DNA from: Agrypnia vestita
Taxonomy: Eukaryota > Arthropoda > Insecta > Trichoptera > Phryganeidae
Direction of reading: 5' to 3'
NCBI GenBank assembly: GCA_016648135.1
Contig: JADDOH010011212.1
Location: 21,923 to 85,922, forward strand
DNA length: 64,000 nt
In this document: piece after piece, positions 46,901 through 56,389 of the stretch
Layout of the letters: the number at the start of each line of letters is the position of its first letter
How positions within the stretch are numbered: the first letter of the stretch is position 1
The notes under the pieces: model-generated
Databases searched by the model: none
What the model saw: the letters and a program-made list of their open reading frames with translations, nothing else
Told to the model about the DNA's origin: nothing
Program-made: the position numbers and the translations under genes

Positions 46901-49900
46901 CGTCTAGAGAAAAGTAAACGATAAATATTTAGTAAGTATAAGGAAATCGATGTAAGAAAAATTGTCATCTTATCACAATTATGAATAATGAGCTTTGTAA
47001 TTGATAGAATTCATTAATTTCAAACTGTTAAGATACAGAAATAGCAATATCGCTTATTTCTCTGAAAATAGCAATATTAGGATGTCAGATCTTTATCTCA
47101 ATACTTAATACACGAAAATTAAAATAATAAATAAACGAGACGTATACGTACCTAGGTATACTTCGGTATGCGGTGTTCGTCATACCTAAATAAATAAGAA
47201 GATTTGTATATTTTCACGCATCTCTCTCAAAGTTAATACCTTTATTTGCGATGTCTGATTTCTCCGGTCTGGTCTGACAGCTCCACTCTGCCGCAACCGT
47301 GGCCTCAGAATGCTCGTATTTCGACTAAATTAAATCAAACAATTACTAATGCTGTATTTAAAGCTTATATAAAAAAATATTTCATATGCACTTATTCATT
47401 TCTTCTCCCACAGCGTCCTGATGTAAAATTATTGCAAAATTATCATAGTCATGTTGGACCATAGAAAAGAGAAACATTGTTGTACTTTGGCATTTGACGT
47501 ATAACCATCGTGTACCTCTTTCTCCCTCTGATCACTCCACCGACGTATATCTACGTCTCTTTTATTTTTGTTTATTATGTGTTGGTATAAAGATCTTAGA
47601 TCCCAGTATTGCTATTTTCGGAATACGGGCGATTACAAGCTCAGATAGGTATTGGTATTTACGTACATGGAACACCCAAATAGAATATAATTTTTCTTAC
47701 GCATTTCTTCCTCGTTGGTACTTACAACAAAGATATTAAATACTCTATATATACTAATACTAATACTATTAGATACTTAATTTCTAGTTGAATTAGGATT
47801 TTCAGAATTTTTCTCAGATGCTATTTCAAATATTTTATTTTTAACAGTTATTTTTAACACAAACTTGTATCAAATTTTACGATAATTTATTTTATTTTAA
47901 AACAGTCCGGGGTGGTGCAAGAACAATTGCCCAAGAAGTATTAAAGTTTTGCGAAGCTGAAAAAACAAATAATGGACCAATATTACCGTTTGACAGGATT
48001 CTAGATAGATCGGCCGCCATTACTGTTTTGTTTTCTTTAGTGTTGCCCGACCAAATTTGTATTAAAGGCTCCGACACCGGCCACCGAATACTGTATATTA
48101 TATATATTGTGTAATAAATTTACACCCTGGCAACTTCTGTTTGGCAACAGAGATGCCCTCACTGTGGCGTGTTTATGTTAATTTATATAGCGCCATTTTT
48201 GCGTAAGAGATGCTTCAAGGGCGCTTTACAGGTAGGACATTCCGAAAAAATTAGTTTTTGGGCTCTTCTTGAAAAGCCTACGATTCAGTACATTTTAAAT
48301 TATTTATCCTCGATGACAGCATTCAAAACATTTTTTAATTTTTTTGAATATTGCTGTCTTTGCTTTTATATCCCACATATAATGTAGGTATGTATAAATA
48401 GGAATAGACAGATACCTACGTCTGCTTTTTTGTAATGCAATGTCTAAAATAATATTAAAAAATATATTTCGAGTGTTTTGGCATCCGGGGTGAGATCTAA
48501 TACATACATTTTTTGTTCACTTTTGTCAAATTCGAAATTAATGGAACACGAAATGTCCCTCACCACACACAAGAATCTTAATTTTTGGTGAGGTATAATT
48601 TGATTGTTAATATTTGCTAGTTATCATTGTTATAAAAGAAATTTTATGTATATTATCTATTAAATAAATAAATGAAATTTATAATTTTTCTAATTCAAAA
48701 TGTATTTCAAGTTTCAGCCGCAAACACTACACACTGCTGGCAACAGAAATGCAGGGAGTGTTCGGAGTCAGCCGCCGAGGGCCCCGGAGAGCAGGTGAAG
48801 TGTGACCTCCGCAGCCTGGTGTCCCTCATCTGGCTGGACTCTCCTGCCCAGTCTCCCCCGGTGGGGAGCACCAACATCCAGGTGGATTATTCTTGCGTCA
48901 AGATGGTGGCAAGCAGCCAAACTACAGGTGTGCTATCTTCATCTAATCTAACAGTCAATTCAATCCTTTCGCTTTAGTAGGAGTATATGTATTATTATAT
49001 TTTAAACTTTTACAACATATTTCATTTCATTAACCATAAATCGGCATTTTTTAGACAAAATACATTTAATTGCTTGATACACACACACATAATAGGTACG
49101 TATAAATATAGGATAATATGTAGCAAGCCCCTCGGCCACTACCTAGATATATATAAATACACAACCTCTCCACTCCTATCCATTCTAACCCCGTCCCCGA
49201 CCCCCACCACCATTACACCCACCCAATCCCTATAAATTCTGTCTCGAATTATTTTTAATTTAGTTGTAAACGTGTTGTTATTGACAATGGGAGAAATCTC
49301 AAAAACGTTCTAACAATTCAAAATAAATAAATAGTGAGATAAAACAGTATTGTGTTTATCCTCATTTTTTAAAATATTAAAAATGAATTTCCACAATGTT
49401 ACAAACAAAAAACTTGAACTTTTATAAATACTAGGCCTCGCTATATAGAAAATACAAAAATATATTTCTTCAAGGAAACTGATACAGAAAGGCATTGACA
49501 TTTAGAATATAAGGAAGATTTAATGCAGATAGATGACTGTAAATTGTTGAATCATTTATCCTAATATCGAATGTCTGGCTGTCCGTAACTAGCTGGAATT
49601 ACAACAACATTGATGATAATTAGCCGCTAATGAGGCCCGGGCACCCGAGTGTGACACATCAAACAATGTGTGGCTCATGTTACAAGCAAGGGTCGTTTTT
49701 ACCCGACTGCGCGACGTAAAGGAGGTTAATGTGTTTATCAGCTTATGTATGTATGTATATTTGTTCCTTTGTGGCGCTCTATAGACCAAACACATTGGCT
49801 GATTGGATGATGCTTATGTCAATCGATTTGTCTTAATCTTGCGAGTGTCACTAAAGACATGACAGTAATTAAAATTTAATTTGGCGACAAGAATGAAAAA

Positions 49901-51465
49901 AAGAAAAATAGGAAAGTCGTCAAACTATATTAAGTGGGGTAATTTTGAATGACCATTTAGGATCTACAACTATTTAAAGTTGGTTAGCAACTATTGTTAC
50001 TTAAATTTTCAATACTTATAATAAAGTTAAGATAAAGTTCTTATATAATCGCATAAGAGGTTTTATTTATGTGAAAAATAATTATTACAATATAATTCAA
50101 TATAATTCTTAAGATCCAATGACAAACACAGAATTTTACTGCTTTGAAAGATAATTTTAACGACCGTTACCTTCCTAAACAGTGACTAATAAATTAATAT
50201 GTAGGTACTTACCACAAATAATAAGTCTAGTCAATTTACTAACCACAACATTCTGAAATATCTTTAATACGTATACGTGTACCTAAGAGTGTACATAATG
50301 TATGTACTTATGTGTGTGTACAATGTTTACACCCATAACCATACAAATGGTGGCTCATGTGAATGTGCATCCACGTATGATGTGTCATCAATAATACAAA
50401 ATTTATAAAAGTTTTCCTTTTAAGTTATTTATTTTAAATCATTGCACTTTTTGCGGTTGGTTTAAATATCCAAAATTCAAATAATTATAGATGGTTTCCT
50501 TTGCCAAAGGCATGCATTCTTACACAAATATTTATTCGCAATCTAATAGGCATGATGACAAAATTAAAAAAGAAGTGATTTTACAAAATATTTTGAAAGG
50601 ATTCTAAAAAATCAACTAGTTTTAATGTACACATTGAGATTAATAAGATTTTCAATAAAATAAAAGTATAAAATTCTTCATTCGGTCATTTTGACTGAAA
50701 CACGGGTCAAAGCGAATGACATCACGCCTATGTAACCATCACCGAATCTCTTGAGCTGTTGTCATAGACACAATGCAATGTTTACTTAGGCTTGACCTCA
50801 CATAGACGCCATGATGCCTATGGGCGTTTTTGCACAAAATTAAAAATAGGTACATGAAAATGCAATTATTTGCGTAAAAACTTAGTTCATTACTGAAATA
50901 ATGTTATTTCCGGTAATATTAAACGCGTACCTACATTACAGAACGTTATTTCAAAATATGTATGTCATCATGCCTATTATGTAGGTACCTACATTTTTTG
51001 AATGTGGAAGATCCCTTATATGATTCAACAAGTTTTTCAAATTAAATGTTGGACAATTCCTTTCAAACATACATGGAATATACGTCACATCAATATTCTT
51101 ACTATTTTTATACTAAAGGCTTACGTAAATTGGACTAATTAGGAAACAAATTAGGATGCTTAGGAAAATACCAGTAGGTAGACCATGAAACATACCAGAT
51201 TGATTACCATTAGTATGTAGTTGTTCAAAAACTACCTATTTTTATTTCAGTTGGTGACTCAACAGATGTCATCAGGGGGTGTACTTTAAAAGACGCCGCC
51301 AAAAACCTTTGTGATGCTCTCGTAGGTGCCGAGCTGGCCCGAGATAAGAAGGATGCAAAGTGCAGCTACTGCGACGATGACTACTGCAATGGAGCTATTG
51401 GCGTTCAGGTGTCCCTGATAACTTTAACTGTGTCGATTGTCCTTGCCAAAATCCTCAATCACTAA
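40872..51465 (+). CDS. Ly6/uPAR (three-finger) family GPI-anchored protein, three exons, 161 aa
   Basis: Joining 40872-40932, 48718-48927 and 51251-51465 gives 486 bases, with all splice sites GT/AG and both introns in phase 1. Residues 1-21 are a signal peptide (hydrophobic core LGLALFVLVCASV). The mature part has ten cysteines at 27, 32, 35, 49, 80, 101, 111, 128, 131 and 136, closing with CSYCDDDYCNGA. That is the Ly6/uPAR signature, with a final Cys-Asn. An Asn-Thr-Thr glycosylation site lies at 23-25. Residues 141-158 form a hydrophobic tail after NGA, as expected for GPI attachment near 137-139. Such insect proteins (quiver/sleepless, boudin, crooked relatives) act at the cell surface in channel regulation or septate junctions. 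The ortholog is not determined and the function here is unknown. Introns of 7.8 and 2.3 kb carry many mobile elements. The neighbouring Galnt gene lies tail to tail. Confidence 0.88.
41589..42125. mobile_element. Rep-A foldback MITE, complete copy of a second subtype (537 bp)
   Basis: Left end CAGAGTTATTTGAAAAACAT and right complement ATGTTTTCCAAATAACCCTG; TA at 41587-41588 and 42126-42127. The arms are the same as in other Rep-A copies, but the outer ~35 bp differ (AATAACCCTG type instead of ACACCCTG type), matching the half copy at 39640. Non-coding. Confidence 0.88.
42332..42612 (+). mobile_element. Short Helitron copy H2 (281 bp) with an internal tRNA-like segment
   Basis: It starts TCAAACATGATAATTTCG after A and ends GCAGCTAG before T. 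The 3' hairpin TCCGTCA/TGACGGA has a TTTT loop, six bases before CTAG. Inside, on the minus strand at about 42440-42530, are an A-box-like GTAGCAACATGCGTTGAACG and the B-box GGTTCAAGCCC. No Rep/helicase. The element is the most complete of its family here. Confidence 0.78.
43405..43605 (+). pseudogene. LINE reverse transcriptase fragment, three frames
   Basis: Successive frames give KAEKDIERRVREI, then GNKANDALNAAMANRNLSHE and ARLVVHN, then VPTLMYGNEAWNWQERNESR. The last carries the LMYG.E.W motif that follows the YADD box in RTE/CR1-type elements. Two frameshifts separate the blocks. A hAT MITE begins 16 bases after the last recognisable codon. Confidence 0.7.
43621..44125. mobile_element. 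hAT MITE (505 bp) with perfect 8-bp target duplication
   Basis: Termini TAGGGCATTCGAACCGGGTA and, in complement, CCGGGTATTTGGATGCCCTA. ATTGTGAG flanks both sides (43613-43620 and 44126-44133). The duplication fits the Ac-type pattern nTnnnnAn. GGGTACCC and ACCGGGTA words are repeated near the left end. The interior is AT-rich and non-coding. Confidence 0.92.
44521..45107. repeat. Diverged direct duplication, offset 472 bp
   Basis: AAAAACTTGATTTATGAAYT, then GAATTAA.GATTTTGATAAAT and TGTTTGTTTTCCCACA, occur at 44521-44592 and 44993-45066. ATTATGGTGTTC and TTATGGTGTTT follow in each. The intervening sequence is only partly alignable. An old tandem duplication in the intron. Confidence 0.65.
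45375..45690 (+). pseudogene. N-terminal fragment of a DDE transposase (non-autonomous copy 1)
   Basis: The frame MSKTSKTVRDGARTIANEVL continues KFCEAEKANN, then (after a TGA in place of GGA) PILPFDRLTDKAAAITG. This is the start of a widespread insect DDE transposase as I recall it. After ITG the coding match ends. Sequence shared with 47905 continues through TTGTGTAATAAATTTACACC. Both copies share the same truncation, so this is a non-autonomous derivative. Confidence 0.6.
46355..46402 (-). repeat. Hammerhead-like motif, copy related to 4165-4206
   Basis: Minus strand: GGTGATAAGAGGGACTGCTC, then CTCTCGAAAC and TATAGTAGTGACA. The stem around CTGCTC and the GAAAC block are kept; the CTGATGA box is mutated to TGGTGATA. 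Probably inactive. Confidence 0.4.
46985..47062. repeat. Rep-B arm fragment
   Basis: AATTCATTAATTTCAAACTG and GTTAAGATACAGAAATAGCA correspond to two parts of the Rep-B arm, with the middle deleted. Confidence 0.55.
47905..48180 (+). pseudogene. N-terminal fragment of a DDE transposase (non-autonomous copy 2)
   Basis: GGTGCAAGAACAATTGCCCA and on: VRGGARTIAQEVLKFCEAEK, TNNGPILPFDRILDRSAAIT. Here the glycine codon is intact where copy 1 has a stop. The non-coding tail TTGTGTAATAAATTTACACC, then GGCAACTTCTGTTTGGCAAC, is shared with 45375-45690. It lies in the same intron, 2.5 kb downstream of copy 1. Confidence 0.6.
48718..48927 (+). CDS. Ly6-family gene, coding exon 2
   Basis: Acceptor TTTCAG, donor ACAG|GTGTGC. 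Encodes residues 21-91 with cysteines 27, 32, 35, 49 and 80. Markedly GC-richer than the introns. Phase 1 at both ends. Confidence 0.92.
48928..51250 (+). other. Intron 2 of the Ly6-family gene
   Basis: GTGTGC donor, TATTTCAG acceptor. A cytosine-rich stretch (CCCCGTCCCCGACCCCCACC) lies at 49188-49207. A small SINE-tail-like piece (GGAATATACGTCACATCAAT) is at 51075. No exon or complete mobile element recognised. Confidence 0.7.
51251..51465 (+). CDS. Ly6-family gene, terminal coding exon 3
   Basis: It encodes residues 91-161, with cysteines 101, 111, 128, 131 and 136, and the GPI signal, ending LAKILNH and TAA at 51463-51465. Confidence 0.92.
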
Positions 51466-52200
51466 TGTGGTCTTTCAACATGAAAAATATATAGATTTAC
51501 AATGTAAAATTGTTGGATTTAAAATCTCCAAATATAAAATACTGAATATAAAGAACAACTTACACACCATTCACAGTCACTTTTAATCATTCATACATCA
51601 TCTTCAACATATGATTTAATTATTTTCACCAAAACAAAGTAAATTGATTAGTAAACTGTATATGCGTGCGTGTACGCAAAGGAAAATTGTCTCAAAATTC
51701 TCTTAAAGGACAGTACAGACATGAGCACAGTCATCCATCATCTGTCTTATTTAATAGACAGTGTGGACTGATCTACTCATAAATCCCGACCTTTGTCACA
51801 TCTCCAAGACGAGTAATCAGTGTCTGATCTGCGTACACGCTCCATACACCGTATGATTTGTAATTAAAGGGTGTACTGAACACCAGCTTAATTAATAATA
51901 TTTTTTTTTTAAGACTTTAAGTTTAAAAATTATTAAAATTTTACTATTCTTAATTTTGGGAATGTATTTAGATAACACATGACATGAAAATATATAGATA
52001 TGTATAGCAAAAAAAAAGAAATATTATAATGCTATGTAATGTAAGGTTTTCCACTGTTGTAGTGTGTGTATATGTCACAATGTACCAAAGTTTTAAAATA
52101 CATAAATATTTTCCAAAATATTTAATTGATTTTTTAATCTAATCTTAGGTACATAGTTCAATACTGATTGTTTTATAGCAAACACAACATTTTTATTGAA
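51466..52200 (+). other. Probable 3' UTR of the Ly6-family gene and flank
   Basis: No AATAAA is seen soon after the stop. ATTAAA at 51863-51868 is a plausible polyadenylation signal, which would give a UTR of about 420 bases. Sequence beyond is AT-rich and unassigned. Confidence 0.35.
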
Positions 52201-52340
52201 TTTCAAGGTAACGGAACTACCATTTATAAACGTAATTATTAGGTACTTACAAGGCGTTCAGAAAGACCATTTCGACTTAAAAAAATGGAAAAAATATTTT
52301 GAAATTAAATTTTATATACATATTTCACACAGTACCTTAA

Positions 52341-52430
52341 TCAATCTCTCTATAAAATCAATCTCTCTATAAAATCAATCTCTCTATAAAAATGACACCT
52401 CAATCAATCAATCAATCTCTCTATAAAAAT
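52341..52430. repeat. 17-bp tandem repeat (TCAATCTCTCTATAAAA)
   Basis: Three consecutive units from 52341 to 52391, then a fourth after TGACACC and several CAAT repeats. Confidence 0.88.
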
Positions 52431-52587
52431 TACACCCATTTAAGATTTGTATCTGATTATGTTGTTACTTGGTAACCGATTTTTTGCAGTTCGACAGGCA
52501 AACATTGATACTAGGCATCAGTTATATCTCAGTTACCAATCATCCATATAAATTTCAAATAACCGTACCATGTGTAACCGTTTAAAA

Positions 52588-53340
52588 CAGTGGTTCCCAA
52601 AGTTGACAGGACCCACCAAAAAAAAATTTCAATTTTCGAGATCCACCTCCTGTCTCATATATTCCCAAAAAATATTGTAACTATGCGAAAGACTGTTCAA
52701 TTAAGAAAAAGGTCTAAATATAATAGAAATTTTTCATTACGAAAAATATTAATATGTGATATTTTAATGGAAAGGATGCATTAATGCCTTGTCATAACAG
52801 CAATAGCGTCGACTTCAATTTTAGTCACTTTTAATCACAGTGAATTCGCTGCATCCAATTTATTTATGTATTTAGTCTCAATAGAAACCATCGCAGACAA
52901 TCCCACTTCACATAAGTATGAGGTGGTGAAGGGGAGGAGGACTTTCATGGCTTCGTCAGACAATATATGTCTGGGGTAAATGTCAGCAATTAAAAGCCAG
53001 AATTTTTCTTATTGCTCGCGATTAAAAGTATTTTTCAGCGACGTATCTTCCAGTAAATCAATAAGCTCTTCACTTGCTTTTGTTGACATTTCAGTTGGTA
53101 TGTTGTCTTGAAATGGATTACAAATACAGTTTATCCTGTTGAACTTTTTGATACCTTCTTCAAAGTGTTAAAGTTATTTGTCAACTCTGTTAAATGAGTG
53201 ACAATGCACACTACACTGACATCTGATTGAACTTCGTTTTCTACAATAAACATGACATGACCCGGACAAGACGTGTTGCGCGGTATTGTGACTGCGACCC
53301 ACCTAATACTCGCTCGCGACCCATAGTTTGAGAAACACTG
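52588..53340. mobile_element. hAT (Buster-like) element, 753 bp, with perfect 8-bp target duplication
   Basis: Left CAGTGGTTCCCAAAG and right complement CAGTGTTTCTCAAAC. GTTTAAAA flanks exactly (52580-52587, 53341-53348), with a central TA. A minus-strand transposase relic fills the interior. The deletion derivative keeps both ends. Confidence 0.92.
52780..53180 (-). pseudogene. hAT transposase C-terminal relic
   Basis: Minus strand, mixed frames: NRINCICNPFQDNIPTEMST, ASEELIDLLEDTSLKNTFN, KFWLLIADIYPRHILSDEAM, and TSYLCEVGLSAMVSIETKY, followed by INKLDAANSL. The last block is the hATC dimerisation region, with its LCE.G/FS pattern. A stop separates the second and third blocks. It shares the ELIDL...LK..F layout with the relic at 2943-3155. 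Confidence 0.75.
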
Positions 53341-53348
53341 GTTTAAAA

Positions 53349-54075
53349 TAATGGTTGGAACCTACACATACCTGTATGCGAACATCTACATACATATTTA
53401 CGAACTTTAAGATCCCATAATATAATTTAATACATAGATACTTAATAAAATATTTTCTTAGATTTTTAAAGCCCAAGGATCTATAATTTACGGATTGCCC
53501 TCATATTTGGGTTGATGATAAAACACACTATCTTGTTCAAAGTACATACATATTTGTAAGAATGATATCATTTACAATCAGATTTGTACCAGATATTTTG
53601 ACACCATATATGTATATCGTCAGCTAAGCGCCCTGAGCCGCACCTCACATGACGGCAATCGTGAATTTGTTCATGTACTTACTGATAAAGCACTTATGTT
53701 TTATATCTTACCGCTTTCTTCCTGTATTTTATCGATGACGTGTTTTAATTAGATTAATTGAATCAGATTAATCTCAACATTTTTCTCATTTCATCAGACA
53801 TATTTTGTGAGAAGATGGGTGGATGCAATTAAGTATGAGTTAACATGTCCAGTGCTGAAAACAGACCACGTTCGTACAAACATCAGAGCTCTTTAACGCA
53901 CAATGGGTTATACTATCGAAGTATTTTTATATCTCCATGAAAATTTTATATAACTGTTTGTTGGTACAGTAAATTTCCGCTAATTTAAAATTTACAAGAC
54001 CCAAAATTTAAATTTCGTATTTGATTAATCACGCTAATTTTAAATTAGTTGAAACTAATTAATAATAGACATATA
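53349..54075. other. No gene recognised; partial pogo-like end at 53966
   Basis: TACAGTAAATTTCCGCTAAT at 53966 resembles the TIR of the adjacent element at 54076, followed by a short matching stretch; the copy is truncated. Otherwise AT-rich intergenic DNA between the two convergent genes. Confidence 0.45.
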
Positions 54076-54542
54076 CAGTAGAAAACCATTAATTCAAAAT
54101 TCAAGGTACAAAAAAAATCACAATGCAATTGCGAAATTTGTCAAAAATCACAAAACTCATGGCAAAAGCTATTAATTTTGTGAAAACGTCAGCTTTTTGC
54201 AAATTTCAAGAAATCATTTTGAAAATGAAATATTTATTATGCTAAGACAAAGATCGTGACATTTCTATTACTAAAAATATTGATACTGATGCATGTACAT
54301 ATTTGTTATTCTCATTAGCAAAAAAAAAGAAATATTTTTTACGATTTTGTCAAATTTCAAAAAAAAAAATTTTGTGAACTAAAATGTATTGATTTATGGA
54401 GCAAGCGGCTAAAAATTATCTTGAATTACAAATTTACAGAGTTTTCGAAATCGCAGCTAATCTACTATGAAATTAACATTTTGGATTTTGAGGGTTTGAA
54501 AAATTTCGAATTATCGGTATTCGAATTAACGGGGTTTTAGTG
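54076..54542. mobile_element. pogo-like MITE (467 bp)
   Basis: Ends CAGTAGAAAACCATTAATTC and, in complement, CACTAAAACCCCGTTAATTC. TA at 54074-54075 and 54543-54544. CAGTARAACCCCGTTAATTCG-type ends with a TA duplication are typical of pogo/Tigger derivatives. Related pieces lie at 38418, 53966 and 60185. Non-coding. Confidence 0.75.
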
Positions 54543-54699
54543 TACAGCTTTCAAGACACTTCCCCAGAATATGCGAAAATATATTTATTATTTAACAGAA
54601 CTAGCGCTTTTGTTCATGATTTTTTACTAGGATTGTGAATTCCGAAACCATTTATTTGACTGATTGAATCAGTTCAGATTTATCACAAAGCGAAAACTT

Positions 54700-55382
54700 T
54701 CAGGTACAGGTAAAAAAAGACATTTATTTTATGCATTAATTAATTCGTTCTCAGTATAAAATACAGTCTTTAATGAAAACTAGTGTTCATTATCTAACAT
54801 TCTTCATAACATCATATCACAGTAAGTCACATTATTCCTATTCCATTTAGTAGTACATTTTGAGACAGTAACACGATAACCCTTTCCCAGTTACAATCCC
54901 CAAAACCGTCCTAAAATATGACAACATTCTCGTCCAGACTACCCAAAACAGTCTAAAATTTCATACAAATTGTTTATTTTCAAGACATCTATGTCATGAA
55001 TAACAAAGCAGAGATAGAAGTAGAGGACAACCATATTTCAAGGTATAATTATGAAAAACTAGTTAAAACTGTGATTCATAAATGAATCCTGCGGAAACGC
55101 ATGTTTTAAATAGAACCAGGAAAGGGTAAAGAGTTTACAGATTTTATCAAACCATTGTAAATGTCTCAAAAATTATGTTAAGAATATTATAGAGAAGATT
55201 CCTATAATGAATCCACATGACTATATTACAAAAGAAAACAGTAATTTTGTGTCCAAGTGATAATACATCACTCACATTGTGACAAAACGTAAAAATTAGA
55301 AAGCCATATTTACATTTTTCTTGGATAAATAAACTATTTGTGATGATGGACGAGTGTGTTAAATGTCTCGAGATTCATATAA
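54700..55382 (-). other. Probable 3' UTR of the Galnt gene with a polyadenylation signal
   Basis: On the minus strand AATAAA occurs at 54728-54723, about 655 bases after the stop. The interval has more balanced composition than its flanks. Prediction only. Confidence 0.4.
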
Positions 55383-56389
55383 TTATTTCCATGGCACAGA
55401 ATCCAAAATCCAACGCTGGTTAGATGAGACTGAACAGGGCACCAAGTGCAGTCGAAGAATGTTATCAGCTGGAATTTTGGAATCAGGTTGCAAGCACTGT
55501 CCACTCGGTACATGCTTCAATTTGTTTTGACTTTTATCGTACTGCCATTTCTGTCGGGGATAGCCACTGCAACCCATAACCCTCACCACTCCTTTTCCTT
55601 CTCCTTCGAACTCCCCTCGCTGCGGAGCATCTAAGCAGATGGACTCGTCCATCATCATGAAACCTTCTTCAGTTATCACAAAAAAGCCATTTAGGTTGTC
55701 GTTCTTCACGCACTCCCCAAGCGTGGCGGGGCCCAGCGGCTGCCCCATCACTCCTTTACTAACGGGTCTCATGATGCATTTTTTTGTGTTTATGTGTTTT
55801 ATTCTTCCGAAAAATCTATTGTCTTTGGGGAAGAAATTTTGTGGCCATACATTGTCTAGATACCATCCAAAACCCTTGCAATTCAGCTTCTTTTTTAATG
55901 CCAGTCGCCGGCTTATATTTTGAGTTCCTGCCTGCAAAGCCACTTCCGGATTGAATTTGAAGAAAAAATCTGCCCAAGAATCCATCCATACTAACGCAAC
56001 TCTGGCAAGGTTAGCAGATAATATCTCTCTCATGCCGCCGGGAAAAGAATACGGGCTAGACTTTCTAAATATATGTCCGATGTGCGAACAGGGAACTATC
56101 TCAACCTTGCCTCCGCATTGCCAGAGACGGAATGACATTTCTAAGTTTTCTCCACCCCAGATAGTCATATGCTCATCATACCCCCCGACATCGAAGAAGT
56201 AATCTTTCATTATAGCAAACAATCCACCTGCCATAGCGGGAGATGGAAATGCCGCTGTCAAATCGGACTTCCTCTTCTGTAGTTCGTTGTTTCCGAGAGT
56301 ATACCAGCGGAAATGTAGGTTCCAGTTGAAGGCACCCCAGTGAAGTTCAAAACTCTTGATGTAAGCCAGAGTCTCATCACTGATTATAT
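55383..56389 (-). CDS. Galnt terminal coding exon 6 (catalytic C-half and ricin-type lectin domain)
   Basis: Acceptor ATAATTCCAG, one uninterrupted 1007-base exon to the TAA at 55385-55383. Encodes [34 protein letters not shown] and the lectin repeats. Confidence 0.96.

Larger units (their letters stand above)
40933..48717 (+). other. Intron 1 of the Ly6-family gene (7.8 kb), repeat-filled
   Basis: GTGAGA donor, TTTCAG acceptor. It holds Rep-A (41589), Helitron H2 (42332), a LINE scrap (43405), a hAT MITE (43621), a 472-bp-offset duplication (44521), two copies of a transposase N-terminus (45375, 47905) and a hammerhead-like motif (46355). Remaining sequence is AT-rich without recognised exons. 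Confidence 0.75.

Noticed and set aside
55446..56202. Three plus-strand open frames opposite the last Galnt exon
   Set aside because: They are antisense shadows of a long conserved coding exon.
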